Positions 1 through 7,336 of a stretch of DNA of 64,000 bases are shown piece after piece. The notes beneath the pieces were generated by a model. That model was not told where the DNA came from. It worked only from the letters and a program-made list of their open reading frames with translations, and ran no database searches. The DNA comes from [Clostridium] symbiosum (GTDB lineage Bacteria > Bacillota > Clostridia > Lachnospirales > Lachnospiraceae): contig JAETSN010000011.1 of NCBI GenBank assembly GCA_021769625.1, forward strand, positions 1 to 64,000. Direction: 5' to 3'. Positions within the stretch are counted from its first letter, which is position 1. Each line of letters opens with the position of its first letter. The position numbers were made by a program, and so were the translations under genes.

Positions 1-153
1 AGTGCCGTTCAGGATCGATCTTGTGACAATGGTCCCGCCCGCTCCCCTGATATAAGTTTTTTTCTCCTCCTGTTTTTCCGGCTGCTTTTCACTCTGTGTT
101 TCCGGATGTGTTTCTGCCGGTTTCTCCTCCTTCTTTCTGCCGAACAATCCCAT
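1..153 (-). CDS. Partial small protein of unknown function (possible DUF2185/Imm33-like)
   Basis: Only the first 51 codons are visible; the gene runs off the left edge. The start is an ATG at 151-153 preceded by a strong AGGAGGTG site. The N-terminus MGLFGRKKEE is followed by a charged Lys/Glu/Gln-rich stretch to about residue 32 and then YIRGAGGTIVTRSI. A glycine pair followed by I-V-T after a charged leader reminds me of DUF2185 (Imm33-type) proteins, but too little is visible to assign it. It starts 34 bases downstream of the truncated AAA-ATPase gene and may be co-transcribed with it. No signal peptide or membrane segment is visible in this part. Confidence 0.55.
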   Translation of the reverse strand, partial: MGLFGRKKEEKPAETHPETQSEKQPEKQEEKKTYIRGAGGTIVTRSILNGT

Positions 154-186
154 CTCTACACCTCCTGCGCCTGCTTTTACTCTTTT

Positions 187-1473
187 CTATATTTTTCTAT
201 CACACATGTTCTCATTATGATATTGGAGTATGGATGCCGTTTCATTGTGAATAGCAGACAATCCCGCCGCCACAGCCTCCCCGTCCAGCTCCCAGGTACT
301 TTGCAGCAGCCCGTCGGATCGCTCCAGCGCCTGCATAAGTCCATCCCAGCCTCCCGCTTTGACAGATCTCATAAATTCCTGCGCAATCTCCTGATTCGGA
401 ATGAAGACCTCCGATCTTTTCTCATCAAATGATAAATACCCGAGATGGATCAGCAAAGTAAGCACATCGTCTCTGGTCCTGAACGTTATCATATCATTCT
501 GACAGGTAGATGGATCAATACGGCATGGGACGTTGCCCAGCATTTCGATCACAGCCTCTTTCAGACCGTCAAAATTCATATCGATATAAACTTTTAAAGC
601 CTCGTAAGTTTCCGTTCCGGTCCAATAACTTCTAAAGTCGCCGCTGTCCATCAGATCCGCAACCGCCTGCGGATTATAAATATGGATTCCCCCAAGGACA
701 TATCCGTCATACCATCTCTGTGTCTCCCCAAAGTCCACTCCATAGCTTTCGCAGAGTTCTTTTACTTCCTCTTCCGTAAAACCAAAATACTCCGCCAACA
801 AGCCGGGATTCAGCATGGAAAATTCCTTAAATATGTTGATTGCGGAATGCTCTCCGTATTTTTTAACTGGTAATATTCCTGTCATATATGCCATTTCCAC
901 ATATTCCGCGCCCTTGAAAAGTCCTCTGAGGAAGTCCAGATATGCTTTCTGTACGTCCTGACGTTCTTTCGCAAAACGAAATACACAATCCCATTCATCT
1001 ATGACAAAGATAAATCCTTTTTTCGTATGCGCATATATCTGCTCCAATACACTGGGCAACCCATACTGATTCATAAAGAAATAACCGCTATATTCAGATT
1101 CCAGTTCTCTGACTATCGCCTCCTGCATCTTATCGATAAAAATATCCAAATGTGATTTATCAAAAAGAAAGCGCTGCACATCCACCCGTATCACATTATG
1201 CTGATTCAAATGTGTTCCATAGGAATCGTCTCTCTCAATATTTCTTCCAAAAAACAATTCCTTCGAATCACATCCCCTGCTATAATAAGCCACCAGCATA
1301 TCTGCCGCCATGGATTTTCCAAAACGACGCGGGCGGCTCACACAGACATATTTTGCCCTCGCTTTATTCAGTTTCCTGTTCATGAGCGCGATCATCGCCG
1401 TCTTATCAACATAAATATCATCTGTCACTGCCTGACGAAAAGCCTCATTTCCCGGATTTAGGTACAGTCCCAT
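187..1473 (-). CDS. AAA-ATPase-like protein (PF09820 type) lacking its C-terminal nuclease domain
   Basis: 428 residues. The N-terminus MGLYLNPGNEAF, the Walker A-like segment SRPRRFGKS (about residues 47-55) and a Walker B-like segment FVIDEWD mark the AAA-ATPase-like family PF09820. These proteins usually run well past 500 residues and end in a DUF1703 PD-(D/E)XK nuclease domain. Here the reading frame stops shortly after SILQYHNEN, about where the nuclease domain should begin, and an unrelated small gene follows. The start is ATG at 1471-1473, because GGGAGGAGA lies just upstream; an in-frame ATG five codons earlier has no such site. The cellular role of the family is unclear. ATP binding may remain, but nuclease activity should be absent. 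It could be a decaying gene. Confidence 0.8.
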   Translation of the reverse strand: MGLYLNPGNEAFRQAVTDDIYVDKTAMIALMNRKLNKARAKYVCVSRPRRFGKSMAADMLVAYYSRGCDSKELFFGRNIERDDSYGTHLNQHNVIRVDVQRFLFDKSHLDIFIDKMQEAIVRELESEYSGYFFMNQYGLPSVLEQIYAHTKKGFIFVIDEWDCVFRFAKERQDVQKAYLDFLRGLFKGAEYVEMAYMTGILPVKKYGEHSAINIFKEFSMLNPGLLAEYFGFTEEEVKELCESYGVDFGETQRWYDGYVLGGIHIYNPQAVADLMDSGDFRSYWTGTETYEALKVYIDMNFDGLKEAVIEMLGNVPCRIDPSTCQNDMITFRTRDDVLTLLIHLGYLSFDEKRSEVFIPNQEIAQEFMRSVKAGGWDGLMQALERSDGLLQSTWELDGEAVAAGLSAIHNETASILQYHNENMCDRKI

Positions 1474-1634
1474 ATTGTCTCCTCCCACTCTGATATACCC
1501 TGGTTTATTTCATCATACCACTGAAAACCCGCACATGGCAAGAAAATCACAAAGCACATACCCTCTGATTTCACGCCCACTTCAACTATCGTTCCTCCGC
1601 TTTCTCTGCCCTTATATATAGTTCCTTATCATTT

Positions 1635-1929
1635 TTATATGTACTGTCTGACCTTTTCCATATACTTTTTATAGTCATCCCCGAATCTACCGATACACTC
1701 CCGCTCCTCCGCCAGGATGATCCAGTGGCAGGAAATCTGAAATACTAAAACCACCCCCGCAAGTACCATAGAGCCTGTAAGCATATAGCTGATAGATCCA
1801 GTATGCCGCTTTTTCCTTTCCAAACACAGGCGCATAGTGCGCCGCACGCTGCATCCCGTTTTTTCCGAGAAAAGCCAGCATACCGAATCTGATCAGCAAA
1901 AAGGGAATCATCAGTGAAAATCCATTCAT
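1635..1929 (-). pseudogene. Remnant of an isoprenylcysteine methyltransferase-family (ICMT-like) membrane protein
   Basis: Two overlapping minus-strand frames together resemble the two ends of one small membrane methyltransferase. The first (from ATG 1927-1929) reads MNGFSLMIPFLLIRFG and continues to KEKAAYWIYQL. The second carries the typical C-terminus VFQISCHWIILAEERECIG and ends in KKYMEKVRQYI at 1635. The frames meet near 1775-1800, and the central roughly 70-80 residues expected in intact homologues, with the Asn-Pro-Met methyltransferase region, are missing. An internal deletion that also shifted the frame explains this. The start lies four bases after the spoIVB stop, so it may still be transcribed with that gene. 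Bases 1489-1634, between this remnant and the next gene, hold nothing I recognise. Confidence 0.75.
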
Positions 1930-1932
1930 CTT

Positions 1933-3174
1933 CTATCCCTGCAGCATCTCCTCAATAAAGATGCCATATCCTTTTTCCGGTGCGTTCACCAGCACATGTG
2001 TCACTGCCCCGACGACCTTGCCGTCCTGCAGGATCGGGCTTCCGCTCATCCCCTGCACGATGCCGCCTGTCAGGTTCAGCAGTTCCTCGTCCGTGACCAA
2101 AAGCTCCAGGCCCTTGTTCCCGCCGTCACTGCCCATATGGATCGCGGTGATCTCAATATCATATTCCTTCATCTCCTCATTGACGGAAGAGATCATGGTG
2201 GCGGCTCCCAAATGGATATCCTGCTTCAAACCGATATGCTGGGTTTCCAGTTCAATACCGTTTTCCGCCAGTTTATCCAGATTCAGATGCCCGAATATCC
2301 CATAGGGCGTATTTTTTGTGATCTCACCGATCACATTTTCATCATCGTACTCGATCATACCGGTGAGTTCTCCGGGCACACCGTCCGTTCCCTTGCGGAC
2401 AGCCACGATCTTCGTTCCGTAAAGGGATCCCCGTCCCAGTTCCATCAGCTCCCCCGTATCGGAATCCGTGATGCCGTGCCCGAGGGCGCCGAAATTTCCC
2501 TGCTCGTCCACAAACGTGAGCGTACCCACTCCCTGCGCATTGTCACGTATCCAGATGCCCATTTTATATTCCCCGTTCTGATTCTGAGCAGGGGTTACCC
2601 GCTCCTCTAAGTACGCACCGTCCCGTTCGATGCCTAAAAGGACTTCTGTCCCCTGATTTTCCGAAAGCAGGCTCATAAACTGCTTTTTTCCGGTGACCTC
2701 CTCGCCATTATAGCTTACGATATAATCCCCTTCCGCCAGACGGCTCTTTGCAGGTTCATGCACAGCGCCGTTTCTGTCATTGAAACTGCCGACGCCTACC
2801 ACCATGACCCCTTTTGTTTTCAGGAATATTCCGATGGGAAGGCCTGCGGCGGAGACTTCCCGCTCTCCCACCACCTGGATCTCCACGCTCTTTAGCGGGA
2901 TAAGCCCCAGCCATTTCACATCCATCTGATAAGTAGTTTCTGATGCTCCCGCCACCATCGTCACCGGGCGGTACAGTCCTGTCTCCATTCTGCCCTGATC
3001 TGTTTCGATGCTGGCGCTGGCGGGCACTTTGAAATTCATCTGCTGCTCCCGCTCTGCGATCAGCCTCACCTGAGAGGGCATGGAATCATAGCATACATAC
3101 CAGCCTGCGGCAAGCGCTCCCGCCAGCGCAAACGCAATGATTCCTTTATAAAAATTTTTGATTACCATACGCAT
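1933..3174 (-). CDS. spoIVB: SpoIVB serine peptidase (sporulation signalling protease)
   Basis: 413 residues. SpoIVB is secreted by the forespore into the intermembrane space, where it cleaves SpoIVFA and so triggers SpoIVFB processing of pro-sigma-K. A membrane anchor spans about residues 8-25. A PDZ domain follows (region of IGIFLKTKGVMVVGVGSF to about residue 200), then the S55 peptidase domain with the His motif GHGITDSDTGE and the Ser motif GMSGSPIL. ATG 3172-3174 is preceded by GGAGGAAAAG at good spacing. It is the last intact gene of the asp23-to-recN run. In many clostridia spo0A follows directly; here an ICMT remnant does. Confidence 0.96.
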   Translation of the reverse strand: MRMVIKNFYKGIIAFALAGALAAGWYVCYDSMPSQVRLIAEREQQMNFKVPASASIETDQGRMETGLYRPVTMVAGASETTYQMDVKWLGLIPLKSVEIQVVGEREVSAAGLPIGIFLKTKGVMVVGVGSFNDRNGAVHEPAKSRLAEGDYIVSYNGEEVTGKKQFMSLLSENQGTEVLLGIERDGAYLEERVTPAQNQNGEYKMGIWIRDNAQGVGTLTFVDEQGNFGALGHGITDSDTGELMELGRGSLYGTKIVAVRKGTDGVPGELTGMIEYDDENVIGEITKNTPYGIFGHLNLDKLAENGIELETQHIGLKQDIHLGAATMISSVNEEMKEYDIEITAIHMGSDGGNKGLELLVTDEELLNLTGGIVQGMSGSPILQDGKVVGAVTHVLVNAPEKGYGIFIEEMLQG

Positions 3175-3248
3175 ACTTCTTTTCCTCCGATGTCAACGTC
3201 CTTTTTAGTATGCGTAGGTAATCAAAATTCACTCACTCATTTTTTGTT

Positions 3249-4928
3249 TTATATGGAATTTTTTGCCATTTCGATCAATTCTTTTGCATTTTCCAGGGCC
3301 GCCTGTGAAATCTCCTCCCCGCCCAGCATTCTGGCGATCTCCGAGATCCGGTCTTCCTCCTCCAACAGGGAGATCGTCGTTTTTGTCATACCGCCTTTTA
3401 CATTTTTTTCAATATAAAAATGCGTATCCGCCATCGCTGCGATCTGGGGCAGATGGGTGATACAGATCACCTGTCTTTCCTTTGCGAGCATTCCCAGTTT
3501 TTCCGAAACCTTCCATGCCGTCTTGCCGCTGATACCGGCATCGATCTCATCAAAGATCAGCGTCTCCACTGCATCCTTATCCGCCAGCACAGTCTTTAAT
3601 CCCAGCATGATCCGGGAAAGTTCACCGCCGCTTGCCACCATGGCAAGGGGACGCAGCGCCTCGCCGGGATTGGTGGAGATCATAAATTCCACATCATCCC
3701 ATCCCCGCGTGCCTGCATGTTCTTTGTCCTCTTTCACTTCCACCCGGAACTCCACATGCATAAAATTAAGATCGCAAAGCGCCTGTTCCAATTCCTTTTC
3801 CAGTATCTTTGCCGCCTGTTTCCGTATTTTGGATGCCTTCCCGCAAAGCTTTTCATAAGCCTCTTCCGCCTCCGCGAGCTGTTTTTTCAGCCCCTCCTGA
3901 TAGGCGTCAAAATCTGCCAGCCTCTGCCTTTCTTTCTCCCGTTTCTCCCGATATGCCAAAACCTCTTCGATAGTTTTTCCGTATTTTGTCTTTAAATGAT
4001 TTAAAATATTTAACCGCTCCTGCGTTTTTATAAAATCTGCTTCCTCAAATTCCATACTCTCCTGATAGTCTGCCAGATCCCTGTTGAAATCATGCAGAAG
4101 ACTGTCGATCTCTTCAAGCTGTCCTGTGATGGAGGCAAGTTCAGCGTCCAATTCTGACACTGGTGTCATTTCTCTGAGGGCATGCCCGATCAGATCTGCA
4201 GCGCCCTCATCGCTTCCCGCCCCTGTGAGGCGGAAGGCATGGGAAATACTTTCCATGATCCGGCGGCTGTTTGCCATCTTTCGGTATGTGTTCTCCAGCG
4301 CCTCGTCCTCCCCCGGTTTCAGATGCGCCTCCTCGATCTCCTGCACTTCAAACTCCACAAGGGAAAGCTCCCTGAGCCTCTCGGCTTCATCCAGCCCGGC
4401 TTCTTCCAGCTCTTTTCTCAAATTGGAAAGCTTCTGCCAGCTTTCCTTTATGGCAGGTAGGTGCGCCGCCAGCTTTTCCCCCGCATATTCGTCCAGTATC
4501 TCCTGATGTTTCTTTTTATGGAGAAGCGACTGGTGCTCATGCTGCCCGTGGATATCCAGCAAGAACTCGGAAAGCTGCTTTACCTGCTTTGCCGTCACAG
4601 TTTCGCCGTTAATACGGAAAACGCTCCGTGCAGGCTGAATCTTTCTGGAGATCATCACAGAACCGTCCTCCCATGGCAGATCCAGTTCTTCCATCAGTTT
4701 TTTCACCTGTGGGGAATCCTCCTGAAACAACAGCTCGATCAGGGCATGATCCGCCCCGCTCCGGATGATATCCTTATCCGCCCGCTCTCCCAGCGCAAGA
4801 TTTACCGAACCGATCAATATGGATTTTCCGGCGCCCGTCTCACCGGAGAGGATGTTCAGGCCTTCCCCGAATTCCACTTCTTCCTTATCGATCAGCGCCA
4901 GATTTTTTACACTTAAACTTACTAACAT
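3249..4928 (-). CDS. recN: DNA repair protein RecN
   Basis: 559 residues, full length for RecN, an SMC-like ATPase that acts early at double-strand breaks. The N-terminal Walker A is GETGAGKSIL (about residues 29-38). Long coiled-coil segments rich in Glu, Lys and Leu occupy about residues 150-375. The ABC signature region ASGGELSRIMLGLK is followed by Walker B LIFDEIDAGISG, then the D-loop and H-region ITHLPQIAAMAD. ATG 4926-4928 has AGGAGTGAGG just upstream. It lies between argR and spoIVB, a conserved order in Clostridia and bacilli. Confidence 0.97.
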   Translation of the reverse strand: MLVSLSVKNLALIDKEEVEFGEGLNILSGETGAGKSILIGSVNLALGERADKDIIRSGADHALIELLFQEDSPQVKKLMEELDLPWEDGSVMISRKIQPARSVFRINGETVTAKQVKQLSEFLLDIHGQHEHQSLLHKKKHQEILDEYAGEKLAAHLPAIKESWQKLSNLRKELEEAGLDEAERLRELSLVEFEVQEIEEAHLKPGEDEALENTYRKMANSRRIMESISHAFRLTGAGSDEGAADLIGHALREMTPVSELDAELASITGQLEEIDSLLHDFNRDLADYQESMEFEEADFIKTQERLNILNHLKTKYGKTIEEVLAYREKREKERQRLADFDAYQEGLKKQLAEAEEAYEKLCGKASKIRKQAAKILEKELEQALCDLNFMHVEFRVEVKEDKEHAGTRGWDDVEFMISTNPGEALRPLAMVASGGELSRIMLGLKTVLADKDAVETLIFDEIDAGISGKTAWKVSEKLGMLAKERQVICITHLPQIAAMADTHFYIEKNVKGGMTKTTISLLEEEDRISEIARMLGGEEISQAALENAKELIEMAKNSI

Positions 4929-4994
4929 TCCTCACTCCTATCTCTCTCCGAGCAGGATCATTTTCTTACAGTCCAGTTCCCCAAAAAACATTTC

Positions 4995-5444
4995 CTATGA
5001 AAGGACATAGTTGATTTTCTCGCGGACGACTTCCGCCTCCTCCGCGGAGCGGACCGCCAGCATGATCGTATCGTCCCCGGCGATGGTCCCTACGATCTCT
5101 TTCATGTGCATTGCATCCAGCGCCGCCGCGACAGCCATCGCCATCCCCGGAACAGTCTTTACGACCAGCAGGCTCTGAGCCATCCCCATGCTGCTCATCC
5201 CCTCCCGCAGGACCCTCACATATTTATCGCTCATTTCCCCATGCGCTTCCCGCAGCAGCACATATTTCTGCCTGCCGTTTCCGAGGGGAACCTTGGATAA
5301 TTTCAATTCCCTGATATCCCTTGAGACTGTTGCCTGCGTCACATCGTATCCATCCTGCCGCAGTTTTTCCGCCAGTTCTTCCTGCGTCTCCAGATCATAT
5401 TTCTCGATCAACTCCACAATTTTTGCATGACGGTTTTTCTTCAT
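4995..5444 (-). CDS. argR: Arginine repressor ArgR/AhrC
   Basis: 149 residues from ATG 5442-5444 (GAGAGG upstream), starting MKKNRHAKIVELI. The N-terminal winged helix (about residues 1-70) contains the recognition-helix region VTQATVSRDIRELKL. The C-terminal oligomerisation and arginine-binding domain carries GTIAGDDTIMLAV, with the usual paired aspartates. It should be a hexameric arginine-dependent repressor of arginine biosynthesis and activator of catabolism. An in-frame upstream extension overlaps nadK and lacks a ribosome site, so I rejected it. It starts 19 bases after nadK and precedes recN. Confidence 0.96.
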   Translation of the reverse strand: MKKNRHAKIVELIEKYDLETQEELAEKLRQDGYDVTQATVSRDIRELKLSKVPLGNGRQKYVLLREAHGEMSDKYVRVLREGMSSMGMAQSLLVVKTVPGMAMAVAAALDAMHMKEIVGTIAGDDTIMLAVRSAEEAEVVREKINYVLS

Positions 5445-5463
5445 TTCCCATATCCTCTCTTCT

Positions 5464-6351
5464 TTAACCTTCCGCATCCATCTTTTTATGCAGTACTTCC
5501 ACAAAGCTGTCCTGTCTCAGCTTCAGCATTTCTATCACTTTTCCCGCTCTTTTGATCTCCATCCTGTCACCGGCGGACATCCCCATCTTAACGCTTCCGT
5601 CAAAACAGGCCTCCACCTCCTGCACGGTCCCCTTCTTATTTTCTCCGATCTCAATAGCCACCTCATCTTCCGGAGAAAGCACAATGGTGCGGGAGTGCAT
5701 GGTATGGGGACAGATCGGCGTCAGCAGGATCAGCTGCGCATGAGGCTCCACGATAGGCCCTCCCGCCGACAGATTATAGCCGGTGGAGCCGGTGGGCGTT
5801 GCCACTAAAATCCCGTCCGCATGACAGGTATGTAAAAGCTGCCCGTTCACATATATATGAAAAGCAATGATCTGCAGCGAGCCTCTTCTGGTGATCGCGA
5901 TATCATTTAAGGCACGATCCGCCTTCCATTGCTTATTTTCTGTCCCTGCACCGCCCCCGCCTGCCGTCTGTTGCCCTCTCACCCGGTCGGAAGGCACGAC
6001 CCTGCCGGAAAGCATCATCCGTTTCTCTCTGGTAAAATCATCATGGATCAGCTGATCCAGCGCCTCCTCCAGATGATCGCTGTCTACCTCCGCCAGATAA
6101 CCCAATGTGCCGAGATTCACACCGATCAGCGGTACGCCCGAATCCGCCGCGTTCCTCGCTGCCCGAAGCAGCGTCCCGTCCCCGCCGAGCACGATCACGC
6201 ATTCAACTCCCTTCGGCACTTTCAGCTCGGAAGTATCTCCCGTCTCTGTCCGGCAGATCTTTCCGCGGCGCTCCAGATAACTCCGGATCCTGTTTGTACA
6301 GGAGAACATCGGATCTTTTTGTTTATTTGTCACAACAAGAAAACTATCCAT
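5464..6351 (-). CDS. nadK: NAD kinase
   Basis: 295 residues. It phosphorylates NAD to NADP using ATP or polyphosphate. The family motif GGDGTLLRAARN is present, followed by ALNDIAI (the NE/D motif) and the glycine-rich ATPTGSTGYNLSAGGPI. A stretch near residues 130-150 (QQTAGGGGAGTEN) is a small low-complexity insertion. The start is ATG 6349-6351, preceded by AGGAGGAGG. The gene overlaps the end of tlyA by 8 bases, which suggests translational coupling. Confidence 0.96.
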   Translation of the reverse strand: MDSFLVVTNKQKDPMFSCTNRIRSYLERRGKICRTETGDTSELKVPKGVECVIVLGGDGTLLRAARNAADSGVPLIGVNLGTLGYLAEVDSDHLEEALDQLIHDDFTREKRMMLSGRVVPSDRVRGQQTAGGGGAGTENKQWKADRALNDIAITRRGSLQIIAFHIYVNGQLLHTCHADGILVATPTGSTGYNLSAGGPIVEPHAQLILLTPICPHTMHSRTIVLSPEDEVAIEIGENKKGTVQEVEACFDGSVKMGMSAGDRMEIKRAGKVIEMLKLRQDSFVEVLHKKMDAEG

Positions 6352-7285
6352 CTTCCTCCTCCTGATCCAGTCCCGCATGGGCCTGATCCACCACATCCTC
6401 TATCCGCCTTTTTGTCTCGGAAAGCCATGAAATTCCCGCCTGTTCCGCCTGCAGGACACACAGCCGCCGTTCCGCCTCCTGCTCTGTCAGCTCTGAAAGT
6501 TCTCCGGCCTTTCCCGAATCCTTCCGCAGATACAGGAGATATTCAATATTTCCCTCCGGCCCTTTGATCGGCGAGAACGACAGACCCAGCGCCTGAAAAC
6601 CGATGTCATCCGCGAAATCCATGACCTTGCAGATCACCTCACGGTGTACCGCCTTATCCCGCACGACACCCTTTTTTCCTACTTTCTCCCGCCCCGCCTC
6701 AAACTGGGGCTTGATCAGACAGACCATCTCCCCCTCTTCCTTCAGGAGATTTCTCGCAGGCAGGAGTATTTTCGTCAGTGATATAAAAGATACATCACAG
6801 GATGCAAAATCCGCCTGTTCCGGCAGATCCGCCTGTGTCAGATAACGGAAATTGGTCCGTTCCATACAGACCACCCGCCCATCGCTTCTGAGCTTCCAGT
6901 CAAGCTGACCATGTCCCACATCTATGGCGTAAACTTTTTTCGCCCCGCTCTGCAGCATACAGTCCGTAAATCCTCCGGTGGATGCACCGATATCCATACA
7001 GACCTTTCCATCGAGCACAAGCGGAAACACTTTGAGCGCCTTCTCCAGTTTCAGCCCGCCCCGGCTCACATAGGGAAGCGCCGCGCCTCTCACTTCCAGC
7101 ATCCTGATCTTCTCCGGATCGAAGGCGGCGCCTGCCTTGTCCTCCCGCTGTCCGTTGATAAAAACGTCCCCCGCCATGATGATGGCTTTTGCCTTTTCCC
7201 GGGAAGGTGCAAGCCCCCGTTCCACCAGCAGCATATCAAGACGCTTCTTTTTCGTTTTTTCTTTTCTGCCTTTTATTTCATCCAT
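6344..7285 (-). CDS. tlyA: TlyA family rRNA 2'-O-methyltransferase
   Basis: 313 residues. An S4 RNA-binding domain comes first (RLDMLLVERGLAPSREKAKA, about residues 15-80). An FtsJ-like Rossmann methyltransferase follows, with SAM motif CMDIGASTGGFTDCML near residue 97 and DVGHGQLDW. TlyA proteins methylate cytidine 2'-hydroxyls in 16S and 23S rRNA, and loss gives capreomycin resistance in mycobacteria; some homologues have haemolysin-like annotations. The C-terminal 40 residues are charged and unlike the core. ATG 7283-7285 has GGCGGGAG upstream. It lies between dxs and nadK, the usual firmicute order. Confidence 0.94.
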   Translation of the reverse strand: MDEIKGRKEKTKKKRLDMLLVERGLAPSREKAKAIIMAGDVFINGQREDKAGAAFDPEKIRMLEVRGAALPYVSRGGLKLEKALKVFPLVLDGKVCMDIGASTGGFTDCMLQSGAKKVYAIDVGHGQLDWKLRSDGRVVCMERTNFRYLTQADLPEQADFASCDVSFISLTKILLPARNLLKEEGEMVCLIKPQFEAGREKVGKKGVVRDKAVHREVICKVMDFADDIGFQALGLSFSPIKGPEGNIEYLLYLRKDSGKAGELSELTEQEAERRLCVLQAEQAGISWLSETKRRIEDVVDQAHAGLDQEEEDG

Positions 7286-7336
7286 CTGTTCTCCCGCCGC
7301 CGATCCTCTGTCTTTCCGGGCACGATCCGTTTCCCG

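Noticed and set aside
5445-5504. Upstream start for argR
   Set aside because: It would overlap nadK, adds residues unlike ArgR and has no ribosome site, while ATG 5442-5444 does.
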